Origin: Dendrocalamus latiflorus
Taxonomy: Eukaryota > Streptophyta > Magnoliopsida > Poales > Poaceae
Assembly (NCBI GenBank): GCA_017311315.1
Contig: CM029654.1
Location: 24,511,879-24,575,878, forward strand
Length of the DNA: 64,000 nt
Reading direction: 5' to 3'
Below, piece by piece: positions 22,396 through 33,852 of this stretch. The position numbers and the translations under genes are program-made. The number at the start of each line of letters is the position of its first letter. The first letter of the stretch is position 1. The notes beneath the pieces were generated by a model that saw only the letters and a program-made list of their open reading frames with translations, was not told the DNA's origin and made no database searches.

Positions 22396-24682
22396 ATACC
22401 TTTTGTATTCTGAATTCCTAATAATTCAACCTTGTAATGGCTAATCATCAACTCTTCACTTCTGAATTCTAATGATTCTCTAACATAATTACTTTCAAAT
22501 CCACCGATATCATTTGTATCAGGATTTTCTAACAATCCAATCCTTTCGGTTATTGATCCAAAACCATAATTTGATCTTCTAGTAATCAACCCTATTTTCC
22601 ATTACCCCTCTAACTAATTCTCTAGTATACATCCACCAAGAACATTATTGATCAAGTTTATACTCCAATTATCATATCTCCAAACTCCCAAAAATTCAAT
22701 TGACTCATCTAGTGATCAATCAAATCCTATTAATCACATTATCGCCAATATCTCCCAAGAATTTATTTTAGTTATCAGTGTCGTAATCCAGCAAATACCT
22801 TTGCACTCCCTAATTCTCCAAAAATCATTCAAATCATCTATCTAGCCTATCTATTCAATTAGACTCTGCTAACTTATTTCTCTCAGAATCACACTATCGT
22901 TTCCTTTTATGATCCACATAAATCCACCAACAACTTTATGTGTTTACCATAAACATCCATCTTCTTTTCTTACGACTCTATTTATTCTTCCTGACATTTT
23001 ATTTTGTGAGAAGTATTATCATTATTTCAAAATATAATACATAGAAATTTCCCGAGACCTAGCAGTTTTGACCAAAAACATAATGTGTAAGAGAATGCAA
23101 TAATAATAGTGATCCAGATTCCATCCACCGTTACATGGTCTCTGCACCATATGCTAGACCTTCAGCGTTATAGCCGCTTACATTATCACTGGGACGACAC
23201 CCAGGACAATTCAAACCAGGGCCATCTGCAGCCCTTCATTTTTCCAATACCACCCACAAAGTTTTTCGAAATAGAACTATATCTGGTTAAGTTCCCATGT
23301 CCGCCCTTGACCATGGGCACGGCTATTCGAATAGTTTTGACTCTGCAGAGTTTGTACACTTTCACCACAAGAGACAATCAACTCGTTGCCCCACACGATT
23401 ACTTAGTCGTGTGGTTGAGCAGACTATCACAGTGACTTTTCAAAGTATCTAGCCCCTATTATCATCTCACCTTATGGGTTGCTCCCACTTGCAGTGGGTC
23501 CCGTACTATGCACGGGATGTAACCACGTCTACTAGCATAGCCGGGCTCCACTCCCCGCAACGCTAGTACGGCTAGTTACTTCACCCTCCACTCGGTGTCC
23601 CTTTAGGCCTCCCCTTGCCCTTGAGTATTCACTTCTTTCCACTACCAGTGAGATGAGTCCGGGAGTTTCGATAAATTTATTTAGCCAAGTTGCACTTTGC
23701 AGACTTGTGGTTGTACTGTTTTACACAGGAGGTCATGACAAGATTCAATCCTTAGGGGCATCTGGGCGGTTCTACCTCGAACCATTTTGTACTTCCACTG
23801 CACCACACGCACCGTTGAACCATCCACCCAGATATTTAAGCAAGTTGGGGTTTTTGGGAACATAAAATAATCATACCGAATATACCATTCATTACCACCA
23901 TGACTTCCCAAACCAGTTTCTCATGATTAAAAATGATAATGATGCTTGGGGCAATTTAGCGCTCCTAAGTATCTAAGCAGTACTAAGCATGGCGTATAAT
24001 TACAGACATACTTTTGAAAAGTTACCATTATAATTTTGCTAGGGCGACAAGGTTCACATATTCAAATATTTCAAAGGTGATATAATATTATTCAAGGTAA
24101 ACAATGGGTATATAACTAGAATCTTAAAATAAACATGTATATGCATATAAAATAACAGCATGCAATTTGATAATTTAAACCAAAGTAATTTGCAGAAAAT
24201 GTAGGTTCAACATGATCAAAGTATTGACTCGCCTTGATCACAGGAGTCTTGGTCTTGAGCGTCGGGGTTTGCTTCGGCTTCGGCTTCCTCTTCTTGAGCC
24301 TCGTACGCTATTTTTACGTGCGCGAAAATTTGGATAAAAATCAGCAAACCAAACGAAATATCACCAAAAATTCAAATGAGCTTCAAAAATTAAGGTTTTG
24401 GTTCCATTGGATAGATCTTGAATTTAGAAATTTGTTTCATTCAGTTTGGAGTTAAAATGAATAAGTTATGCCCATTCAAAGTTCTTAGCCCAATTAATTC
24501 CAGAAAATATCAAAATCTGACAGGTGGGTCCCACTGTCTATTTTTAACTTCTGTTTTTATTTTTATTTTTATTTCCTCTGCACTGTGTATATGACAAGTG
24601 GGGCCGGCTATATATTTTCTTAAATAAATGGGGCATGGCTCACATGTCAGTGAGAGCTTATATAGTGGTCATTAACTACTAA

Positions 24683-24753
24683 GTAGGGGAGTCGAACTCG
24701 GGCCGGCCGGGTGAAGGCGCACGATGCTAGCCACTCGGCCTCAGGGTCTTACT
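24683..24753 (-). repeat. tRNA-like segment within the gypsy 3' LTR
   Basis: On the minus strand, ggccgagtggctagc (A-box-like) is followed about 45 bases later by gttcgactcccc (B-box-like). A pol III-type tRNA-like unit lies at the same relative place in the other LTR (28479-28556) with different sequence. It is not a complete tRNA gene. Confidence 0.5.
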
Positions 24754-26206
24754 TGACCAGTAGGGGGAAAGTTTTACTGATGAAGCAAGCGGCCGGGATG
24801 CAGAACAGAGGAGGTCCGGGGGTGGCGTGCGGGCAGCAGTGCCGGCGGCGAGGGGCGGCTGGAGGGGTGTGGGAAAGGGCTAAAATGGAACCCTGGTGCT
24901 GCGGTGATGCCGATGAGGGTGCCGACAGGGTCCGGGGAGCTTGGTGGCGGACCGGCGGCGTGCGGCGGCGGCGACTCGGGGAGGAGCTTCGGCGCCGACG
25001 AGGTACGGTCCACGGGAGGCTCGGGGGAGGCCGGGAGTAGGACCGTGGTGTTCTGGAGATGGTGTGGGAGGATGGAATTGTGTTTTGGTGGCGGGATTCG
25101 GTGAGGAGGTCGGTGGCCGGAGTTGGGGAAGATGGGTGGTGCCGCCGAGCTACGGGCGATGAGGGTGCAATTGCGTGGTGTGGGAGGGAGTAGGAAGCTT
25201 GGGAAAGCTGTTGGAGGGCTCGGTGGTTCTTATAGGCGTGCGGGTGTAGCTAACCTTGGGACGACGCTCATTCAGTCGTGTCAGCGAGCGGCGGGGGCAG
25301 GCGGCGGGTGCAGGCGGCGGTGTGACAAGTGAGGGCAGCTGGCGACGGGGCAGGGTGATGATGGCGTTGCGTGTGGAGCGGTAGAGAGGAGGCGCCGTGC
25401 GCGTGATGAGACCGGGCGGAGCGGGGCGAGAAAAAGAGGCGAGCAGCAGAGGCCAGGGTGGTGCGATCAGGGGCGGTGACGACCTCCGGTCCAAACGCGG
25501 TGACCGCTGGTCTGAACGCAGGCGCGGAGGCGGGCTGGGCTGCGGAGTAAGCGGTGAGCCGGGTTGCGGCCTGTAAGAAGCGAGCGAGTGAGAGGGGATG
25601 GCTCGGGGAAGAAAAATAGTGCAGGCAGGGGAAGGGTGAGCTGGGCCGCTCGGCAGAGGAAAGAAATGGGGGTTGGGCCGGCTGGTGGCCGAGCCATTCG
25701 GCCGGCCTAACCTCCTTTCTTCTTATTTTTTTCATTTAATTTCTTATTTATTGTATAGGTTTATATATATACATATATATATATTTCTACTTTATATCTA
25801 TTTTTGTATATATATATACATTTCTATATTTTTGCTCAACTTGCTAGGCCTTTTGTATACCTATGTGTATATGTATACATATGTTTGTGTTTTATTTATT
25901 TACCTTTGGGTTACTCTTCTTAATACTATTGCCAAATGGAATTCTTATATTTTAAATTTCAAGTCCCTCCCTCCTTATGATGAGTTATCCTTTCAGCTTG
26001 AATTCCCAATTTTTGGATTTCTTTTACTCCCATATTTTTTGTATGGCTTATTAATGTTGTTTTTATTTTTCATGAATTTCTTCAATGTTTTGGAACCTTA
26101 ACCAAAATTTAGAGAAGTCCAAAGGAAGTTCAAATTCTCAAAAGAATACATTGCAAAATAATTTAAAAGCTCCACATTTTCAAATTCAAATTTTTGGGAT
26201 GTTACA

Positions 26207-26766
26207 AACCTACCCCCCTTAAATGAATCTCGACCCTGAGATTCGGATAGAGCAGAAAGAAAGGAGGTGGGGTTATATTGACTAGAAATGGGTTTCTGGG
26301 TGTTGCCCGATGTAGAGTTCTTTAGCTTCACAGAGAGGTGAAAATCTACACAACAGGGGTTAGCACTTGAAGAAGTCAAAAGGGAAGAGAAAAACCTTGT
26401 TCTCCTGGATAGGTCGTAGACTTCCAAATACTTGCTCTTTGACATTGTTATCTTCACGTCATCGTAGAATGGAGTAGTTGCATTGTCTATTGGACATACG
26501 GTTGTAGAATTTCATATTGATAGGTGGGTAGCAATGGTCTGTGCCCTAAGGGGTAGAGGGCCTTAGGAATGCAGAGGTGACGATGGACATATCTATATCG
26601 TGGCCTTTCGCTTTTACTGGGATATCGTTCTTACTCTCTAGCTTTGCTAAGCATGACGATTTTAGCTAAGGGTACGTCTTGTAATCCCCATCACCAGAAG
26701 ATTTCTGGCCTTACGAATCTCCTTGTACTAGTCTGATTAGCTCTGAGTCCATGTTGTTGCACTTTA
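26207..26766 (-). mobile_element. Remaining internal region and polypurine tract of the gypsy element
   Basis: The minus strand reads aaggggggtagg (26209-26220) before the LTR start, preceded by 'ctcagggtcgag'. The rest has no recognisable protein domain. A 119-codon minus-strand frame (26098-26457) crosses the LTR boundary and is not credible as a gene. Confidence 0.7.
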
Positions 26767-29700
26767 AAATATGCCATCCATTTTCACCATGACTCCCTAA
26801 ATCAGTTTCTCATGATTTAAAAGTGATGCTTGGGCATTTTGGTGCCTCTGATTATCTAAGCAGTACTAAACGTGGCGAATAACTGTAGACTTATTTTTGA
26901 AAGGTTATCACTATAAATTTTCCTAGGGTGATAAGGCTCAGATATTCAAGTGTTCCAAATGAGTGTAATACTAACAAGTTCATTTAATGGTATATAACTA
27001 GAAGCTTAAAATCAAACATACATTTGCACATAAAATAACATCATGCAATTTCATAATTTAAAATGGAAATAACTTGCAGAAAAGGTTGGTTCAATATGAT
27101 CAAAGTATTGATTCACCTTGAGCGGTTTACTGCTGTCTTGAGCTCACTCAAAGATTTCTCATTTGATGGCCTTGAGTTCCTGGTCTTCATCTTGTCTGGA
27201 TCTTTGTCTTGCTTGATCCAATGAATCTTCAGGACTCTAATTTCTATGTACGCGCTAAACAGCTGAATCCAAATAAATGCAAATAACTCAAAAAGGCCAA
27301 ATAAATCTAGTTGAATTTGATTAATTTTTATTATGACTAGATGGGTGATTTGGGGTTGGGTTGATGGGGCACAAGGTATTGACAGAGTCAGAGGGGTTGG
27401 AGCAAAGTGATAAATGGCTGAGATGGATGCTAAGGGAAGTTTATGTTGAATGACTATTCATGAAAATATTCTTGTTTCGGTTCAAGGATGGCTAGGTATA
27501 GCCGACCGCAGAATACCATGGATCGATCTTTTATTTAATAACTTATTTTATTATTTTGACATTTATTAAGAAAGTTCCATGAGTCAGGTTAGACTTATGA
27601 ACTAGTGTATGAGTTTAGATTATTAAATCAATTTTTAGGGTATGTATTCCTAGCAACTTGAGTTGTGGTATTTTATGAGGTTCTATTTACCAATTATTCG
27701 AAATACTCACCTAATGATTAGTTTAATAATTTACTGAAGCACGTGAGTATTATTTTATTGATGTTTACTAGTAAATTATAATATATTTATTTACTACTCA
27801 TCTGCGACTATTGGTTCTACTATTACATTGTTATTCAAATTATTTATTGGCGAAATTATTCCAATGTCCGATGATCCAAGTCCATTATATTTTAATACCT
27901 AATTATGATCTTTTAATTGAAAGTACTCTAGGAATCAACTGACATTTATATTTTATTATTTTACTTAGCATCTGGCATAATTTAATCTTAATTAAATTCT
28001 TATTTACATGAAACCGAACTTGCTATACACAACTATATCTGACTATCATTACTAATTAAATTCACCGTTGAGATTTATTTATCAGTGACGTGCTAAGGGT
28101 CGGATTATATGTTAAAGTATGACCTCCTAATTTATATGCATATTTCATTTTAATTGGTTACAACATATCGTTTAATTAATTTTATGAAACAACTTGATTT
28201 TGTCATTCCCTTGTTACCTTCGGGTTGTGATTATTGAATTTGGACATTTCACAAAGCATTCTTAATGCCCTTTATTAATAACTAGACTTTAGATAAATAT
28301 TCAACCCACATTAGTTACTCATATATGACAATTAATCCAATATTAAATCCTAAATAATCTCATTTTCATGCTAATTATATTTATTAGTTTCCATGAATAA
28401 ATTTCTAATTTTCCTTAGTTGAAATGGATTAAAGAAAAATTGAAATGGATTAAAGAAAATAAAAGAAAAAGGGTGGGAGATGGGGATCGAACCGGAGAGC
28501 GGTGCTTCGCGCGTTTGGCTTGACTCGGTTAACCAACTGGGCGTTTGCCCATTCGTGAGTGAATGGAGGGGAGAAATTTGATGAGGTGAGCGGTGGCTGT
28601 GGCAAAATAGAGGAAGCAGCCGGCGCAACTGGGCTACGAGGGCGCCAGCGAGGGGTGGCCGGGGAGGCTGGGGCGAGCAGGAAAATGGGATGGTGGGAGC
28701 GAGGTGAAGCTACTGGAGTCAACACCACGGCCGGGGCACCAGCGAAGGCCTGTGGGCAGTAGCTCTAGCAGCCGGCGGTGGGGCTGACGGTGTCGAGGGC
28801 GCCGGTGTAGGGGAAAGAGTGGTAAGGCAAGGGCATGAGCATGAGTGAGGTAGGGGATGCTCATCGTGCAGGTCATAAAGGCGGGGAAGGTCTGAGGCAA
28901 GCCAGCGGCAGAAGCCCATGGCGGTGCGGGGTGGTCTCAGGCGCCAGCGACCTGGGGTGAACCATAGCTCCGTCCGGTGGTGGGGAAGGCTAGGAGATGG
29001 TGAAGTGATGCTCCAGTCTCGAGGAATCAAGCCGGAGTGCGACGAGCAGGAAACAGAGGTGGTGGTGGTGGTTTTGGCCTGATTTTGGGGAGATAGAAAC
29101 TTCAACTAATTCGGTGCATGAGCTTTCAATTAAGTTGGAGGGACAGAAGAGGAGAATGAGGCGAGATGGATGAGAGCGCACTCACACTTTTATAGACGCT
29201 GAGTCGACCGGGCGGCGTGGGGGCTCCCGATGGGATTGGTGGTAGTTGCCTTGAGCACTGCTCAGTGTGGGCGACTGCACAGCCATGCAGGCGATAGCGA
29301 CGTAGTGGCGTTGTGGCTGACGGAGTGGTGCTGTTGGCGGAGATTAGTCAATGGCGAGGGGACGGCCGACTCGATGCGATGGCGATGGGAGCAGGCGACG
29401 ACGTGCGGGGCGCGTGGGCGCGGAGGCGCTAGAGAGGACGAGGGAAGGAGGAAGAAGGGACAGGGGAGGAGCCGAGCCATGGTGACGCGTGCACAGGAGC
29501 TGTGGGCCCGACTGATGAAGCTTCGATGCGGGAGTAGCAAGAAGATGGGGAAAAGAAAGAAGAACGAGAGGAGGAAGAGGAGACAGCGTGGCTGCTAGTG
29601 AGAAGAAAAGAAGGAAGATCGGGAGAGCGGGCCCACCCACAGAGGAAAAGAGAGAAGGAGGGAGAAGAGAAAAGAAAAAGGAGAGAGGGCCCACATGCAA

Positions 29701-30137
29701 GAGAGAGGGAAAAGGGAAAGAAAAAGGGAAAGAAAAAGGGAAAAGAAATGTTAAAGCATTATTTTGAAATTTTGATTTTTAGTTTAAATTTTAATTTGCA
29801 TTAGCATTTACTAATTTTTAGGGTTGTGCATGTCATTCAAAATTTATATTCTCACTTTAATCATCTAGTTAAATTGAATTTCAAATTTTATTTCCATTGT
29901 TTAATACTTTAATTTTAATTTGTGTGTAGATCCTTGGATTTTCCAATTCTTTTATTAGCACCCTTATTAATATTATTTAATTAATTTTTGGATATTATTT
30001 CTCAATATATTTATTTGCATGACTAAAATTCAAAACATTTCAAATAAATATTCAGAAGAAATTTTAATGCCAGCAAAATGCAAGAAAAAGTTTTAAACAT
30101 TTCATATTTCTGAACATCTGAATTTTGGAATGTTACA
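26767..30137 (-). mobile_element. 5' LTR of the nested gypsy element, 3' part deleted
   Basis: Bases 26770-27125 align with 23885-24240 of the other LTR, and the outer end GAATGTTACA is followed by the CCTTT duplication. The terminal part equivalent to 20578-23885, including the primer-binding side, is missing. An AT-rich block of roughly 900 bp (about 27450-28440) has no counterpart in the other LTR. Confidence 0.75.
28479..28556 (-). repeat. tRNA-like segment within the gypsy 5' LTR
   Basis: The minus strand carries cagttggttaaccgagt (A-box-like) and ccggttcgatcccc (B-box-like), about 35-40 bases apart. The position relative to the LTR start (about 1.6 kb) is close to that of the other tRNA-like segment (about 1.5 kb), but the sequence differs. 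Confidence 0.5.
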
Positions 30138-30142
30138 CCTTT
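30138..30142. other. Target-site duplication CCTTT, right
   Basis: Identical to 20573-20577. Deleting the insertion and one copy rejoins the transposase frame without a shift (VDG-TF-LTNK). Confidence 0.9.
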
Positions 30143-31498
30143 TTAACTAACAAATACAAGGGTCAGATCCTTACGGCCATTGGTATTAATGGCAACAATC
30201 AAATTCTAACCCTGGCCATTGCATTTGTGGAAAGTAAGAATTACGACAGCCGGTTGTGGTTCCTTAGACATGTGAGGGTTGGAGTTGTCGATGCTCATCC
30301 TGATGTGTGCGTAATCCATGATCACCATGCCGGGATAGTGAAGGCCATAAGAGAACTTCAAGAAGACCCTAGGGAGCCCTTCCTCTGGCCGGATATGAGA
30401 AACAGATGGTGCATGCATCACCTAGGGGCCAACTTCTTCAAGCAGTTCCCGAAACAACCGTTGATGAAGTTGTTCAAGAGGTTGGATATGCAAAACCAGT
30501 AGAGAAAATTTGATGCTTTGTGAGTGTTGTTGGACGAGCACAACATGAAGCACGTCAACGAGAGGAATAAGGGACCAGCCATGCCTTGGGTGGCACAACC
30601 CGGATGCTTCACAGCACTTGTTGAGCCTGACACGGCTGGTACGAGGAGGAGGTGCTCATAGAATATTAAGTGCTTCTCACAGTGGATCGAGGGAGAGCCA
30701 TTGAAGATGTGGTCCCTGCTGCATGACACGGATGCTGCATGACTAAACTTGCTGATGTGTACAACTAGGTTCTCAAGGGCCTTCATTCTAGTGTGTAGCA
30801 CAACACAACTATCTATTTTAGGGAGAGGCATGTAAATGCCACACTTCATGCAACCAACCCACAAACATCGCACCCCTCGAAAATTATGGCATACATGGAG
30901 GCGAAGACAGAGAAGGGCCAAATACATATGGTGCACATGATGAGCAATAGGGAGCATTGTTTTGACGTGCTTCTTTAGAATAGAGCCGGATTTGGTACGG
31001 CTCGTGCTCTTGTTACCCACGAGGTATGCATTGGAGATCATGTAAATGAACCTAACCGTTCATGCAACAAGCCAAAGCTATTACACAAGCCATGCTCTCA
31101 TGTCCTCATCGCATGCGGGATTGTGGGCATGGATCCTTCAAACTTCATGTTCAAGTACTTTTTCAAGGAGAGGGTGATGCAGGCGGGATGTGGCTAGCTT
31201 AGGGGGTTTAGGGTTGTAGGGAACTTCGCCACCTTGGATATTGCAAGGAGGACCTAGATTTCGGATGTTCACATGCTGAAGGGTGGAAAGGGTCGGTGAC
31301 AGAGCCATCGTATTACAAATGATATGGATAAAAAGCAAGCTGGACCACTAGGTAGACGCTGCGAGCACTACGGTCAAGAGGGGCACACAGCTAGTGATGC
31401 AAGGCACCTGCTGATGAGTAGGCAAACTGGCATGGTTTCTGTAACTAGTTGTTGTAGTATGCAAAGTGGCTTCAAGACTACAAATCATTGTACATTGT
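30138..31498 (+). pseudogene. mudrA-type MULE transposase, 3' part
   Basis: It continues the catalytic domain directly after the insertion: LTNKYKGQILTAIGINGNNQ, FVESKNYDSRLWFLRHV and VCVIHDHHAGIVKAI match the MULE transposase core (PF10551 type). Further on are FSQWIEGEPLKMWSLLHD, then a SWIM zinc finger (CNKPKLLHKPCSHVLIAC, about 31060-31113), and a C-terminal knuckle-like CEHYGQEGH. Stops at 30500 (TAG), 30521 (TGA), 30659 (TAG), 30740 (TGA) and later, plus one or two frame changes around 30770-30820, inactivate it. The frame ends near 31498. Confidence 0.85.
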
Positions 31499-31737
31499 AA
31501 TTTGTACTTTGCTAGTTGGCACATTTCATGTACGTAGTGTCATAGTAATTGTATTGTACATTGCATGTACTGTTTGTACAATGTTGTGGTATTTCCCCCT
31601 TTTTAGTGCTGTTGTAAGTATTGTGCAGTTAGCCTAGTATTGTTTTATTTGTTTTTTTACAATTTATATTTGCTGCAGCTTTTCATTCGATGTTTTTTAT
31701 TCTGTGTAAATGCTAACTTGAAGTTATTTTACAGGTA

Positions 31738-33480
31738 TGGCTCATGAAGTTCACAGATCAAACTAGCCTTACAGCCTCCTGGATGAGCACGTCGACCGAT
31801 TACATTGTGCTTCGCACTGTGTCCCACCTTCTAGGAGTGCGGAGAAGATGGCCGACTTGGGGGTGGTCCACACGTGCACACCTCAAGTGGCCTGGAGGAT
31901 AGACCAATGCTGGACAACCAGGTTTGCACTTCCACGGTGTTGTCTTCTCGCCATACATAGGCTGTGTACTGATCTTTTTTTGCTTCGCAGGCTGAGAGAT
32001 GCCGGACTACTACCTCTCGCCCAGATGGTGTAAGCCATAGATGAAAATGGTCTACCAGCAGTTGTGGGCGGGGACGATAGCACAGAGTGGTGATGATGCT
32101 TCCCATTCGATCGCTCCCTGCTGACACTTTGGTGGATCGTTGGCAGCTGGAGACGCACACTTTCCACTTCCCATTTAGTGAGATGGCCCCTACTCTGCAG
32201 GACGTCTTGCTATTGCCCGGCCTTCCTATCGCGAAAGCTACTGCCGTCCTACCAGAGGCCTTAGAGGAGTACTACGTCTTCCCGCTGGGTCAGATGCATG
32301 GCCCATCATTGCGGTGTCTCTCGAAGTTCTGGGTACATGTCTGATGCCCTTCCCATTCGATTAGCTGCACTCTCCTTTCCATAGTACGGTCTTAATATCT
32401 TTTTGCTTATACTCAGGTGGAGCCGATGGACCTAGCTGTGGACGAGCAGCAAGTCTTGTGACACGTAGAGGCATACTTGATGTGGCTATTTGGTTGGGTG
32501 TTCATTACCACCAACAACGGCAACACCGTCGACAAGTGCCTCATTGCTCATGCTAGGGCCATCGTCAAGGGGAAGGCCACCCACATCAGCTGGGGTTCAA
32601 CCGCACTTGCCACGACCTATCATGGCTTGTGCGATGCATGCGGCAAGACCAAGGCAAACTCGGTCCTCGCAGGGTATCCGTTGCTACTACAGCTATGGTC
32701 GTTCGAGCGCTTTAACTTCAGATGGCCCATGTTCGAGGACATTACTCCATACAGGGTGGAGATGTACCTGGGGCGACGTGGACTGGCCTACGACAGGTTC
32801 TCTCTGGTGCCATAGATGGGTACGCAGTCTCACTTATAATTAATTCCTTCGTATTATGGATCATCCTATGCAACAATTGGTGTTCCTTGTAGGTATAGTT
32901 CATGCACGTACAGGTTACATGGGCGTATTTGCCCTTTGTGGAGCAGTTTGACTGACTCATGGCTAACAACATGCATTGGGAGCCCTACTCCCCTAAGGTA
33001 GTGGAGAGCTATGCTCCTGATGAGCTGTCCTTGTTGTGTTGGCACGACTGGGCTTTCTGGCTTACGCGGAGGAAACTCATGTTCGATGTCTTCGTGGAGG
33101 ACCGCGCAGCGCATCATGCCATGCACCAGTTCAGCTTATGTCAGGTGGTTCTAGTACCAGTCAGGCGACTTGTGCCCGACAACATCCACATGTGAGTTAC
33201 CACCACAAATGTCTCACCTTTTACTGCTAATTCGTTGCACGACTTCTAACCAAATGTTATCTCCTATAGGCACTCTAGGAAGGGAGTAAAACATGGCACG
33301 GACTAGACGGCGAAGATGGAGGCGTGGATAGCCTAGTGGGAGGGTGTGCTATAGGACTATGTGCAGAAGGCCACCCCTTACGACCACAGCACGTACAGTG
33401 AGTACCTTCACTGGTGCACACCTTAGACATGTACCAGGCTGATACATATCATTGACCTGCCCCCAGCACACGTCGCAGCA
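31738..33480 (+). pseudogene. Plant mobile domain (PMD) gene carried by the MULE, decayed
   Basis: Successive exon-like pieces match the PMD family (PF10536; related to MAIN/MAIL proteins and found in MULEs). From 31738 MAHEVHRS, and RDAGLLPLAQMV. Then TLVDRWQLETHTFHFPFSEM and LQDVLLLPGLPI (about 32110-32235). After an acceptor near 32416 come EAYLMWLFGWVFITTNNGN, ISWGSTALATTYHGLCDACG and YPLLLQLWSFERFNF. From about 32910, HWEPYSPKVVESYAP and FDVFVEDRAAHHAMHQFSL end at GTGAGTT (33193). The last piece (from about 33272) has TYSEYLHWCTP. Several TAG/TGA stops and one frame change near 32090 make it non-functional. The conserved PMD core motifs remain readable. Confidence 0.85.
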
Positions 33481-33852
33481 TCGATAGACACGTACCCTGT
33501 GTAACTCACGTGTCACGTTCATGTCACAGTATGTTACATCGTATTTGTAAATGTCCACTTCCAGCAATCCCACTAATAGGTTACACCCTTTTGTGTTTTC
33601 CTTGCATGCGGATGTCGGTGTTGCGATTTGGAGGGACTCTCGGACCATGGGGGATAGGATCACTAGTGGTGTGGAGGTAACACAAGAGAAGGTGGTGCAG
33701 GATTTTGTTGTTTGTGTAATAATTACATTTCTTACTTACTATGTGATGTTTTCAATATTGTTGCATTCTCAGTTGTACTCTGTTGTGGTTATAGACCAAA
33801 CAGAGAGAGAGTATGGTAGTGGAGAGTTAGGTGAACAAGTACCTAGGGTTTT
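33481..33852 (+). other. MULE internal sequence left of solo LTR
   Basis: Possible 3' part or intron of the PMD gene; no family-specific motif found. It ends with the GTTTT duplication (33848-33852). Confidence 0.4.

Larger units (their letters stand above)
20578..26206 (-). mobile_element. 3' LTR of the nested gypsy element, with internal duplication
   Basis: The minus-strand start TGTAACATCCCAAAA follows the polypurine tract, and the minus-strand end is GGGTCTGACA at 20578. It is 5.6 kb because its terminal 0.9 kb occurs twice (20578-21490 and 21493-23450) and a roughly 1.08-kb block (21955-23030) with 72-bp tandem repeats is present in the inner copy. It carries palindrome and hairpin modules (21328-21355, 23323-23350, 20927-20946, 21841-21860) and a tRNA-like segment. 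The GC-rich part (24680-25720) yields many overlapping frames that are not genes. Confidence 0.8.
20578..30137 (-). mobile_element. Nested Ty3/gypsy element, deleted internally
   Basis: The outer ends TGTCAGACCC and GAATGTTACA and the perfect CCTTT duplication define the insertion. Orientation is minus, shown by the polypurine tract complement at 26209-26220 next to an LTR start at 26206. Only about 560 bp of internal sequence remain (26207-26766), without recognisable gag or pol. The two LTRs are unequal and clearly diverged, so the insertion is old. Confidence 0.85.

Noticed and set aside
24683..24753. A true tRNA gene on the minus strand
   Set aside because: Only A- and B-box-like motifs are present; I could not form a full cloverleaf with acceptor stem.
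24711..25735. Many Arg/Gly- or Pro/Ser-rich frames
   Set aside because: They lie in the GC-rich U3 part of a gypsy LTR; the same behaviour is seen in the LTRs at 10676-11405 and 34189-34665.
28371..29804. Overlapping frames on both strands, one with Lys/Arg/Glu-rich tail
   Set aside because: LTR U3 sequence with strand-skewed purines, not conserved between the two LTRs.
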